Below are positions 1 through 8,987 of a stretch of DNA of 9,743 bases, piece by piece. Origin of the DNA: Pseudomonadota bacterium (GTDB taxonomy: Bacteria > Pseudomonadota > Alphaproteobacteria > Caulobacterales > Caulobacteraceae); the NCBI GenBank assembly GCA_023445955.1, contig JAEXJH010000555.1:1-9743 (forward strand), written 5' to 3'. The notes beneath the pieces are model-generated. The model saw nothing but the letters and a program-made list of their open reading frames with translations, had not been told where the DNA came from and did no database searches. A program made the position numbers and the translations under genes. Numbering within the stretch: the stretch's first letter is position 1; every line of letters starts with the position of its first letter.

Positions 1-1089
1 GTCGATGACCTCCGCCTCTACGCCGTCCTTGGCCAGCGTTTCGGCGGCTTCGAGCGCGAGGCCGACGCCGATCGAATAGCTGACGAGCGTGACGTGCTTG
101 CCTTCGCGCATGATCCGCGCCTTGCCGATCGGCAGGACATGATCGTCGAGCTTGGGCACGTCGAACGAGCGGCCTTACATCAGCTCGTTTTCGAGGAAGA
201 CGACGGGGTCTTCGCTACGGATCGCGGCCTTCAGCAGGCCCTTGGCGTCGGCCGCGTCATACGGCGCGATGACCTTCAGGCCCGGGACGTTGCCGTACCA
301 GGCGGCGTAGTCCTGGCTGTGCTGGGCGCCGACGCGCGAGGCCGCGCCGTTGGGGCCGCGGAACACGATCGACGACTTGATCTGGCCACCCGACATGTAG
401 AGCGTCTTGGCGGCCGAGTTGATGATGTGGTCGATCGCCTGCATGGCGAAGTTCCAGGTCATGAACTCGACGATCGGCTTCAGGCCGGCCATCGCCGCGC
501 CGACGCCCATGCCGGCGAAGCCGTGCTCGGTGATCGGGGTGTCGATGACGCGCTTGTCGCCAAACTCCTGCAGCAGCTCGCGGCTGACCTTGTAGGCGCC
601 TTGGTACTGGGCGACCTCCTCGCCCATCAGGAAGACGCGGTCGTCCTTGCGCATCTCTTCGGCCATGGCGTCGCGCAGGGCGTCGCGGACCGTGATCTTC
701 TTCAGCGCCGTGCCGGCCGGAATTTCCGGATCGGCGAAGGTCGAGGCGGCCGAGATCGGGCCACCGGCTGCCGGAGCAGCCGCGCCCGGAGCCGGCGCGC
801 CGTCAGCGGCGACGGGAGCAGCAGCCGGAGCGGCCGGAGCCGCGGCTTCGCCCTCGCCCTTCAGGCGCGCGATCAGGGTGTTGACCTTGACGTTTTCGCT
901 GCCGGCCGGGACCAGGATGGCTTCGATCACGCCTTCATCGACGGCTTCGACTTCCATCGTCGCCTTGTCGGTCTCGATCTCGGCGATCACGTCGCCGGCC
1001 TTGATGGTGTCGCCTTCCTTGACGAGCCATTTGGCCAGGGTGCCTTCCTCCATCGTGGGGGAAAGCGCGGGCATCAGGATGTCCGTCAC
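1..1089 (-). pseudogene. pdhB: Pyruvate dehydrogenase E1 subunit beta with lipoyl domain, partial at window edge and interrupted by an in-frame TAA
   Basis: This is the beta subunit of the pyruvate dehydrogenase E1 component, which pairs with PdhA to decarboxylate pyruvate with thiamine diphosphate and passes the acetyl group to lipoyl-E2. Residues 1-79 form a lipoyl domain with the lipoylated lysine K42 in ETDKATME. Residues 80-113 are an Ala/Pro-rich linker. The transketolase-type E1-beta domain starts near residue 128, with the cofactor-contacting GEEVAQ (156-161) and the QHSQ histidine (H257). It starts with GTG at 1087-1089, and its first base pairs overlap the pdhA stop (GTGA, 1086-1089), which implies translational coupling. 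After residue 304 (FLENELM) a TAA at 175-177 stops translation. The frame stays open from 174 to 1 and reads as normal PdhB ([20 protein letters not shown]...), so about 58 more residues are visible and the C-terminal transketolase domain runs off the left edge. As written, the product loses that domain and would not be a working E1. Identity is certain; whether the stop is biological is not. Confidence 0.9.
175..177 (-). other. pdhB: Premature in-frame stop (TAA) in pdhB at codon 305
   Basis: The minus-strand codons read GAG CTG ATG TAA GGC CGC TCG TTC GAC, that is E-L-M-stop-G-R-S-F-D. In E1-beta proteins, including human PDHB, this stretch reads ENELMYG. A single change of TAC (Tyr) to TAA, seen on the plus strand as G to T at 175, explains the stop without any frameshift. 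Codons before and after are in the same frame and equally well conserved. This is either a true nonsense mutation or a base-call error. Confidence 0.9.
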
Positions 1090-2117
1090 TCGGCGGCCTC
1101 CAGGTAGACGTCGGTATACAGTTCCGAGGGATCGGGCTCGGGGCTCGTGCGGGCGAACTCGGCGGCTTCGGCGACGATACGCTTCACTTCCGCGTCGACG
1201 CCCTTCAGGTCGTCTTCGGTGACGCCGGCCGCGGCCAGGCGTTCCTTGATGTGATCGATCGGATCGCGGGTCGTCTTGACCTCGTCGACCTCTTCCTTGG
1301 TGCGGTACTTGGCCGGGTCCGACATCGAGTGGCCGCGATAGCGGTAGGTCTTCATCTCGAGGATGTAGGGACCCTGGCCGCTGCGGGCGTGCTCGGTGGC
1401 GCGAGCGCCGGCTTCACGCACGGCGACGACGTCCATGCCGTCGACTTCCTCGCCCGGGATGCGGAACGACGTGCCGCGCTTGTGGAACGCGGTTTCCGAG
1501 GCGGCGCGCTCGACGCTGGTGCCCATGGCGTACTGGTTGTTCTCGATCACATACACGACCGGCAGCTTCCACAGCTGGGCCATGTTGAAGCTCTCGTAGA
1601 CCTGGCCCTGGTTGGCCGCGCCGTCGCCCATATAGGCGTACGAGACGTTGCCATTGCCCTTGTAGCTGTTGGCCAGCGCCAGACCGGTGCCGAGCGCCAC
1701 CTGGGCGCCGACGATGCCGTGGCCGCCGTAGAAGCCGGTCTCGATGTCGAACATGTGCATCGACCCGCCCTTGCCCTTGGACGAACCGCCGGCGCGGCCG
1801 GTCAGCTCGGCCATGACCTCGCGGGGATCCATGCCAGCGGCCAGCATGTGGCCGTGGTCACGGTAGCCCGTGATGATCTGGTCGCCCTTCTGCGAGATCG
1901 ACTGCATGCCGACCGCAATGGCTTCCTGACCGATGTACAGGTGGCAGAAGCCGCCGATCAGGCCCATGCCGTACAGCTGGCCGGCGCGCTCCTCGAAGCG
2001 GCGGATCAGCAGCATGTCCTGATAGAATTTCAGGAGTTCGTCCTTGCCGACGAAGTCGTTGACACCGGTGTCTACGCCCTTCGCCTCAGAGGCCTCAGCC
2101 TTGCGCGTACGCGCCAT
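1086..2117 (-). CDS. pdhA: Pyruvate dehydrogenase E1 component subunit alpha
   Basis: The 343-residue protein is the thiamine-diphosphate-binding alpha subunit of pyruvate dehydrogenase E1, the entry point from glycolysis to acetyl-CoA in the cytoplasm. The ThDP/Mg motif begins GDGAANQ at 164-170 and ends in ENN at 192-194. The conserved YRDHGH lies at 85-90. The phosphorylation-loop-like segment [11 protein letters not shown] lies at 258-268. Length is close to other bacterial E1-alpha proteins, with a short charged N-terminal extension. The ATG at 2115-2117 has a clear ribosome binding site (GGGAGA, plus-strand 2123-2128) with 5 bases of spacing. Its stop overlaps the pdhB GTG start by 4 bases, so the two subunits are probably translated in a coupled way. 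ftsB lies upstream on the same strand with a 167-base gap and no visible terminator. Confidence 0.97.
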   Translation of the reverse strand: MARTRKAEASEAKGVDTGVNDFVGKDELLKFYQDMLLIRRFEERAGQLYGMGLIGGFCHLYIGQEAIAVGMQSISQKGDQIITGYRDHGHMLAAGMDPREVMAELTGRAGGSSKGKGGSMHMFDIETGFYGGHGIVGAQVALGTGLALANSYKGNGNVSYAYMGDGAANQGQVYESFNMAQLWKLPVVYVIENNQYAMGTSVERAASETAFHKRGTSFRIPGEEVDGMDVVAVREAGARATEHARSGQGPYILEMKTYRYRGHSMSDPAKYRTKEEVDEVKTTRDPIDHIKERLAAAGVTEDDLKGVDAEVKRIVAEAAEFARTSPEPDPSELYTDVYLEAAE

Positions 2118-2205
2118 TCAAATCTCCCTGGCCAATCTTCATCGCGGCCTTCGTCCTGAGGGCAGCTTCCGCCGAAAATTCGTCGGTCCCGCGAAGGAAA
2201 TACCC

Positions 2206-2256
2206 TGATGCACCATCAAGACCGATCCAGGACCGAACGACCCATGGACCGACCGA
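2206..2256 (-). promoter_or_regulatory. pdhA leader with a short dyad and clustered GACCGA repeats
   Basis: The ftsB-pdhA gap holds a dyad TGATG-CAC-CATCA (2206-2218). Next to it are four copies of GACCGA on the plus strand (2220-2225, 2231-2236, 2247-2252, 2251-2256, the last two overlapping). The first two copies are 11 bases apart, about one helical turn. On the transcribed side there is a -35-like TTGATGG (plus-strand 2213-2219) but no convincing -10 at the expected spacing. The arrangement resembles a regulator-binding region, but the regulator is unknown. Confidence 0.25.
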
Positions 2257-2284
2257 CAGTCGATTCCGAAGGTTAGGCGATCGG

Positions 2285-2587
2285 TCAGCTCGGACGCTTG
2301 ACGCGGATCACATAGTCCCTCGGGTCGGCATATCCTAGAAGGGAACGCGCGCGCTCCTCCAGGAGATCAGCCGACAGACTGCCGCTGCGTAATAGACGAG
2401 CACGGGCCTCAAGGTCCATCCTCTCCGCGCGTATCTTCCTGAGTTCCTTTGTTTTTGCTGCGAGGTCCGCATTGCGCTGCGAAATGGACAGCAGGCCTCG
2501 ATCACCTGTCAGAGCGTGAAAGGCGAAGTAGAAAATCAGGAAAAAAATCGCCGCGGTCGGCAGGAAGGGTTGCAGTCGGGCGAACAT
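2285..2587 (-). CDS. ftsB: FtsB/DivIC-family septum formation initiator (cell division protein)
   Basis: This 100-residue protein fits the FtsB/DivIC family, small bitopic inner-membrane proteins that join FtsL and FtsQ in the divisome and help activate septal wall synthesis. A short cytoplasmic N-terminus is followed by one membrane segment at about residues 10-26 (TAAIFFLIFYFAFHAL). A coiled-coil-like heptad region follows at about 36-66 (ISQRNADLAAKTKELRKIRA), then the family-like C-terminal part LLEERARSLLGYADPRDYVI at 75-94. Length matches the family. Its place between eno and pdhA is the usual alphaproteobacterial context and supports the call. The ribosome binding site is weak (GGGA about 8 bases before the ATG). 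A GANTC site lies 19 bases upstream of the start and a degenerate CtrA-like box further upstream (2630-2644). I infer cell-cycle control is possible but it is not shown. Confidence 0.88.
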   Translation of the reverse strand: MFARLQPFLPTAAIFFLIFYFAFHALTGDRGLLSISQRNADLAAKTKELRKIRAERMDLEARARLLRSGSLSADLLEERARSLLGYADPRDYVIRVKRPS

Positions 2588-2719
2588 CTCAGGGTCCCAG
2601 AGGGGGAGTCGCAGGATCGCCGATCGTGCTTAACGCCTTCTAAATCCGGGCTTTGAGAAGGGTCTTTCCCGGTTCGCCAGGCAGGCGAGCGATGCTTTCA
2701 TCTGAGATGGTTTCACCCG

Positions 2720-2747
2720 CATCTAGATACTGCGCCGCCGAAGTCAG
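2720..2747 (-). promoter_or_regulatory. Candidate housekeeping promoter upstream of ftsB
   Basis: On the minus strand, CTGACTT (plus-strand 2741-2747) resembles the Caulobacter -35 TTGACGS. TCTAGATG (2720-2727) matches six of eight positions of the -10 GCTANAWC. They are 13 bases apart, inside the 10-14 range known for that promoter class. Transcription would start near 2712, giving a leader of roughly 125 bases before ftsB. No transcript data back this. Confidence 0.4.
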
Positions 2748-2764
2748 TTCGCGACCGCGAACTG
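2745..2764. repeat. Perfect inverted repeat, possible operator
   Basis: Arms CAGTTCGCG (2745-2753) and CGCGAACTG (2756-2764) are exact reverse complements around a 2-base centre (AC). It overlaps by three bases the -35 element of the candidate ftsB promoter, a position suited to a dimeric DNA-binding regulator. A terminator role is unlikely because no T-run follows on either strand and the loop is too short. Confidence 0.55.
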
Positions 2765-2777
2765 GGCGGAAATGGTC

Positions 2778-2790
2778 TCGTTTGAAACGA
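2778..2790. repeat. Short perfect palindrome TCGTTT-G-AAACGA
   Basis: Arms of six bases flank a single central G. It lies about 14 bases beyond the larger dyad, upstream of the candidate ftsB promoter. A second operator site is possible, and chance is also plausible at this length. Confidence 0.3.
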
Positions 2791-2878
2791 CTGCCGAGCT
2801 TTTAGAAAATTTGTGGGTTAATGGCGCCGAAGAAGCGGGCGCCCGACCTTGAGGCGCGTGCTCAACCCCCAGAATCGC

Positions 2879-2909
2879 AAAAGGCGCGGCCCCTTTCGGA
2901 GACCGCGCC
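2879..2909 (-). terminator. Intrinsic terminator of eno
   Basis: On the minus strand the stem GGCGCGG (2909-2903) pairs with CCGCGCC (2889-2883), further stabilised by a CC/GG pairing near a GAAA loop. TTTT (2882-2879) follows directly. It begins about 30 bases after the eno stop codon. Confidence 0.8.
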
Positions 2910-2938
2910 GTCGCAAGGTCCAGCGATCTGGAAGGGTC

Positions 2939-4330
<1,392 letters not shown>

Positions 4331-4332
4331 TC

Positions 4333-5097
4333 ATGCTGGACGTCGAACGGCGCGGCCCCGTGGCCATCGTCACGCTCAATCGGCCCGAGGCGATGAACGC
4401 CCTGTCCAAGGCGCTGCGGCTGGCTCTGCATGACACGATGGTCACCCTGGACGCCGATCCCGACGTCAGCGTCGTGATCCTGACCGGCGCGGGCCAGAAG
4501 GCCTTCACCGCTGGCCTCGACCTCAAGGAGCTGGGCGCCGACGGCCTGGGCGCGGCCAACGATCAGGACGCGCGCTCCAATCCGGTCCGAGCTGTCGAGA
4601 CCTGCCGCAAGCCGGTGATCGGCGCGATCAACGGCGTGGCCATCACCGGCGGCTTCGAGCTCGCTTTGGCCTGCGACGTGCTGATCGCCTCGGAGAACGC
4701 CCGCTTCGCCGACACCCACGCTCGGGTCGGCATCATGCCGGGCTGGGGCCTGTCGCAGAAGCTGTCACGCCTGATCGGTCTCTCCCGCGCCAAGGAGCTG
4801 TCGCTGACCGGCAACTTCCTGGACGCGGCCACCGCCGCGGACTGGGGCCTGGTCAATCGCGTCGTGACGGCTGACGACCTGCTGCCGACCGCGCTGAAGC
4901 TGGCGCAGGACATGGCGACGATCCCGGTCGAGACCCTGGCCTTCTACAAGTCGCTGATCGACGACGGCTACGCCCAGGCCTTCGGCGAGGGGCTGAAGAC
5001 CGAGCACGCCCGGTCCACAGGCCACAATGCCGAGGTCACGCCAGGGAAGGTCGAGGAACGCCGCCGGCAGGTGATGGCCCGCGGCCGCTCCCAGTAG
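4333..5097 (+). CDS. Enoyl-CoA hydratase/isomerase (crotonase) family protein
   Basis: The 254-residue protein has the crotonase fold signature: VAIVTLNRPEAMNAL (10-24), the oxyanion-hole segment AFTAGLDL (57-64), and INGVAITGGFELALACDV (99-116), whose E109 aligns with the first catalytic glutamate of mammalian hydratase (E144). At the place of the second glutamate (E164, in QPE) it has D-T-H, so H129 replaces it: FADTHARVGIMPGWG. A standard water-adding hydratase usually needs both glutamates, so it may have another crotonase-type activity on a CoA thioester, or be a divergent hydratase. The substrate cannot be read from the sequence. The ATG at 4333 has a good GGGAGAAG site just upstream. 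The gene is divergent from eno and convergent with the protease, with stop codons only 3 bases apart. Confidence 0.88.
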   Translation: MLDVERRGPVAIVTLNRPEAMNALSKALRLALHDTMVTLDADPDVSVVILTGAGQKAFTAGLDLKELGADGLGAANDQDARSNPVRAVETCRKPVIGAINGVAITGGFELALACDVLIASENARFADTHARVGIMPGWGLSQKLSRLIGLSRAKELSLTGNFLDAATAADWGLVNRVVTADDLLPTALKLAQDMATIPVETLAFYKSLIDDGYAQAFGEGLKTEHARSTGHNAEVTPGKVEERRRQVMARGRSQ

Positions 5098-5100
5098 GCC

Positions 5101-6093
5101 TCAGACGTTGAAGATCGGCGTCAGGCCGTTCCTCTGGCCCAGCTTGAAGAGGACGCGGTCCGAGCCGAAGTCCAGCTCGACCTTGGCGAACAGCTTCAGG
5201 ACGTCCACGCCCAGCAGGGCCGCCGGCCGATCGTTCAGCGACCAGACGTCGAAGATGTGCACGTCGGCGAAGGCCATAGGGATGTTGGTCAGCTGCAAAT
5301 TGCCCATCGTGATGCTGGGCACGACCCGGAACTCGCCCAGATAGACCTCGCCGCCAGCGGTGAGCAGGCGCGCCGGCTTGACGAAGTCCGGCACGCGACG
5401 TCGCTTGGCGGCGATGGCCCGCTGCAGCGCCATGTTACCGATCGAGACGCCGCCGCCGGAGTCGATGAAGGCCACCGAACGGGTCCCGCCGACCCGGGCG
5501 TCGGTCAGGGTCAGGCGTCCGAACCGCGCGTCGGCCGGCACCGAGATCTCGTCGGCCTTGCGGGTCATTTCCGAGAAGAACTGGCTGCGGCGGATCAGCA
5601 ACTGCCGCTTGCGGAAGTCCATGACGACGTTGCGGCGATCCAGGATGTCGACGCCCAGCAGGCCGTCGGCGCCGACTCGCTCATAGGGCAACACCGGCAA
5701 GGTCGCCGCCCCCAGGCGGGCTTCCCCGGCGGTCATGGTCTCGATCCGCGCCGTCGGGCTGGTGATGGCGCTGGAGATGCCGTGGATGATGATGTTCGGA
5801 CCGGCCGGCAGGTTCAGCTTCTCGGCGACGCCCGGCGTCAGGACACTGCGCCCTGCCCCGGTGTCGACGACGAAGTTGAAGGGCCCCTGCCCGTTGATCT
5901 CCACCTCGACGGTGAGGCGGTCGTCTTCATCGAGAGAGGCGTCCAAGATCAGGACCGAATCGTCCTGCGGCGGCGCTGTGGCGCCTGGAGGCCGGGCCTG
6001 ATTGACGGGGACGGGGATCGAAGACTCGGCCAGCGCCGACGACGCGGCCAACGAAAATCCCAGTCCCGCCGTGATGTTTCGGCGTGTGAGCAT
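5101..6093 (-). CDS. Exported retropepsin-like aspartic protease family protein
   Basis: The 330-residue protein has two copies of an aspartic-protease module. Each contains an Asp-Thr/Ser-Gly motif followed later by a hydrophobic LLGVD segment: FVVDTGAG (74-81) with LLGVDIL (145-151), and AFIDSGGG (208-215) with LLGVDVL (293-299). This duplicated layout could let one chain form the two-aspartate active site (D77 and D211), whereas viral retropepsins need a dimer. The N-terminus MLTRRNITAGLGFSLAASSALAE looks like a signal peptide with a twin-arginine pair, so export to the periplasm, perhaps by Tat, is likely. The ATG at 6091-6093 has GGGAGG seven bases upstream (plus-strand 6101-6106). Substrate and role are unknown; it could also be a non-proteolytic PDZ-less family member. 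Confidence 0.8.
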   Translation of the reverse strand: MLTRRNITAGLGFSLAASSALAESSIPVPVNQARPPGATAPPQDDSVLILDASLDEDDRLTVEVEINGQGPFNFVVDTGAGRSVLTPGVAEKLNLPAGPNIIIHGISSAITSPTARIETMTAGEARLGAATLPVLPYERVGADGLLGVDILDRRNVVMDFRKRQLLIRRSQFFSEMTRKADEISVPADARFGRLTLTDARVGGTRSVAFIDSGGGVSIGNMALQRAIAAKRRRVPDFVKPARLLTAGGEVYLGEFRVVPSITMGNLQLTNIPMAFADVHIFDVWSLNDRPAALLGVDVLKLFAKVELDFGSDRVLFKLGQRNGLTPIFNV

Positions 6094-6137
6094 GGGCGTA
6101 CCTCCCTATACGGAAGGCTAACACCGTTTTTTGAGCG

Positions 6138-6159
6138 TACGACGAAAATACGACGAAAA
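6138..6159. repeat. Two tandem 11-base repeats upstream of the protease gene
   Basis: TACGACGAAAA occurs twice back to back (6138-6148 and 6149-6159), 45-66 bases upstream of the protease start. A period of 11 is one helical turn, the layout used by OmpR/PhoB-type response regulators, so a binding site is possible. The second copy touches the rpmF terminator stem. Confidence 0.45.
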
Positions 6160-6190
6160 ACGCCGCCCGGGCGAACCAGGCGGCGTTTTC
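6156..6190 (-). terminator. Intrinsic terminator of rpmF
   Basis: On the minus strand AACGCCGCC (6187-6179) pairs with GGCGGCGTT (6167-6159) around an 11-base loop, followed by a T-run (6160-6156). An A-run precedes the stem, so it could also act on the other strand. It lies about 30 bases past the rpmF stop and should insulate the protease gene from rpmF transcription. Confidence 0.85.
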
Positions 6191-6216
6191 GAAATCGTCA
6201 CTGACGAAAGGAGACC

Positions 6217-6399
6217 TTAGTCTTCCTTCGGGGTCAGGATCTGCTTGCCGTTGTACATGCCGGTCTTCAGATCGACATGGTGCGGACGGCGCAGCTCGCC
6301 AGTGTCCTTGTCCTCGATGAACGAGTTAGCGCCCAGGGCGTGGTGCGACCGGCGCATGTTCCGGCGAGAAGGCGAAGTTTTTCTTTTGGGAACGGCCAT
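6217..6399 (-). CDS. rpmF: 50S ribosomal protein L32
   Basis: The 60-residue basic protein begins [22 protein letters not shown], the hallmark N-terminus of bacterial L32, a small protein of the large ribosomal subunit. Length is normal. The middle [16 protein letters not shown] fits the family; the zinc-binding cysteines present in some L32 proteins are absent, as in many proteobacteria. The start ATG (6397-6399) has no strong ribosome binding site, and a GANTC site (GACTC, 6406-6410) lies 7 bases upstream. It sits alone between pyrG and the protease gene rather than next to plsX as in E. coli. Confidence 0.95.
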   Translation of the reverse strand: MAVPKRKTSPSRRNMRRSHHALGANSFIEDKDTGELRRPHHVDLKTGMYNGKQILTPKED

Positions 6400-6494
6400 C
6401 GAAGTGACTCTGCTCGCTGAGCGTGAAAATTAGGAGCGGCGACTAGGGTTCGACCCAGGCCGCCGCGTGAGCGGGGGCTTATGCCCGAATCTCT

Positions 6495-6516
6495 CCCCAG
6501 ACGCAAGCACCTGGGG
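6495..6516. other. Hairpin between pyrG and rpmF
   Basis: CCCCAG (6495-6500) and CTGGGG (6511-6516) form a 6-base stem with a 10-base loop, 9 bases beyond the pyrG stop. On the pyrG strand the T-run comes before the stem rather than after it, so it is not a normal intrinsic terminator. It may still stall polymerase or protect the 3' end. Confidence 0.35.
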
Positions 6517-6524
6517 AAAATCCG

Positions 6525-8183
<1,659 letters not shown>

Positions 8184-8238
8184 TCAGATTACCCGTGATT
8201 CGACGACGCGGGTGAAAAGACCTGCGTTCATCAACAAG

Positions 8239-8267
8239 ATTAAACCCCCGAGGTCGCCCTCGGGGGT
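8239..8267 (-). terminator. Intrinsic terminator of secG
   Basis: A perfect 10-base stem, ACCCCCGAGG (8244-8253) with CCTCGGGGGT (8258-8267), closes on a 4-base loop. The minus-strand continuation is TTTAAT. It lies 25 bases beyond the secG stop codon. Confidence 0.85.
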
Positions 8268-8291
8268 CAGTGGAAGGACCGTCTTGGACGG

Positions 8292-8846
8292 TTATGGCTT
8301 GGGCTGTTCCGCCGGCGGGGCTGCGACCGTCGGGGCCGAAGCGGCCGCGGCGGGCTTCTCGGCCGGTTTGGCCGCCGGCTTCTTGGCCTCGGCCTTCGGC
8401 GTTTCGGCCTTGGGCGTCGGCGCCAGCAGCGAGGGCTGGGCGGCGGCTGGAGCCGGCGTATTGATCTGCGGGGTCGGAGCCTGGATGGCGCCCGGCTGGC
8501 TGTCGGGCGAGGCCGGCAGCGAGTTCAGCGAACCGGGAACCGGGGCCGCCGGAGTCGGCGCGGCGTTCAGGGTCTTGGCGTCCAGGCCCTTGACCTGGTC
8601 GGCGACCGAACCGCCGGTGTTGGCGCGACCCGTCAGGATCGTCAGCGTCAGGCTGATCAGCAGGAAGACCGAGAACAGGATCCAGGTGATGCGCGTCAGC
8701 AGGTCGCCGGCGCCGCGGGCGGTCATGAAGCCGGTGTTGCCGCCGCCCATGCCCAGAGCGCCGCCTTCGGAGCGCTGCAGCAGCACCACCCCGATCAGAC
8801 CGAGGCAGACGACGATATTGATGGCCAGCAGGACGCCGATAAGCAT
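8292..8846 (-). CDS. secG: Preprotein translocase subunit SecG with long Ala/Pro/Lys-rich tail
   Basis: SecG is the small non-essential subunit of the SecYEG channel that helps SecA-driven protein export. The first 75 residues carry the family features: membrane segment 1 at about 2-22 (MLIGVLLAINIVVCLGLIGV), the cytoplasmic loop LLQRSEGGALGMGGG (22-36) and GFMTARGAGDLLTR (39-52), and membrane segment 2 at about 53-72. The rest (about 96-184) is a low-complexity tail rich in Ala, Pro and Lys, making the 184-residue protein clearly longer than E. coli SecG (about 110). The frame is open far upstream, but MLIGVLL at 8844-8846 is the family start. Its ribosome binding site is weak. It is divergent from the acetyltransferase gene across 141 bases that contain a weak promoter-like pair (TTGGGAG, then GCTATGGC 11 bases on). 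Confidence 0.93.
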   Translation of the reverse strand: MLIGVLLAINIVVCLGLIGVVLLQRSEGGALGMGGGNTGFMTARGAGDLLTRITWILFSVFLLISLTLTILTGRANTGGSVADQVKGLDAKTLNAAPTPAAPVPGSLNSLPASPDSQPGAIQAPTPQINTPAPAAAQPSLLAPTPKAETPKAEAKKPAAKPAEKPAAAASAPTVAAPPAEQPKP

Positions 8847-8987
8847 GTGGAATGTGTTCTCGATCCGGGCGCGGGCGAAATGCCGCGCGAAAAACGAAGC
8901 GGCCCCTCTACCACTAGCGAGCGCTCCGCGCCATAGCTGGGAAGCGTGCTCCCAAACGCAAGCCCCGTAACCGATCCGCCGGACCGC

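Larger units (their letters stand above)
2588..2938. other. 351-base gap between ftsB and eno
   Basis: No coding sequence is convincing here. Going from the ftsB end to the eno end, it holds a GANTC site (GAGTC, 2606-2610), a degenerate CtrA-like box TTAA-N7-TAAA (2630-2644), a candidate promoter for ftsB (2720-2747), a perfect dyad (2745-2764), a smaller palindrome (2778-2790), an AT-richer stretch (about 2800-2820), and the eno terminator (2879-2909). Confidence 0.7.

Noticed and set aside
1251..2159. Open frame of about 300 codons on the plus strand opposite pdhA
   Set aside because: It mirrors pdhA codons, is rich in Asp, Val, His and Arg in the usual shadow pattern, and has no motif.
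2206..2219. FNR/FixK-type box (TTGAT...ATCA) upstream of pdhA
   Set aside because: The half-sites are 5 bases apart instead of the required 4 and one half is imperfect.
2800..2824. Possible CtrA box in the AT-rich stretch near TTAATGG
   Set aside because: The TTAA half-sites do not have the required 7-base spacing on either strand.
6433..6460. tRNA T-arm-like GGTTCGA between pyrG and rpmF
   Set aside because: The flanking bases do not form the 5-base T-stem and no acceptor or anticodon stem is present.
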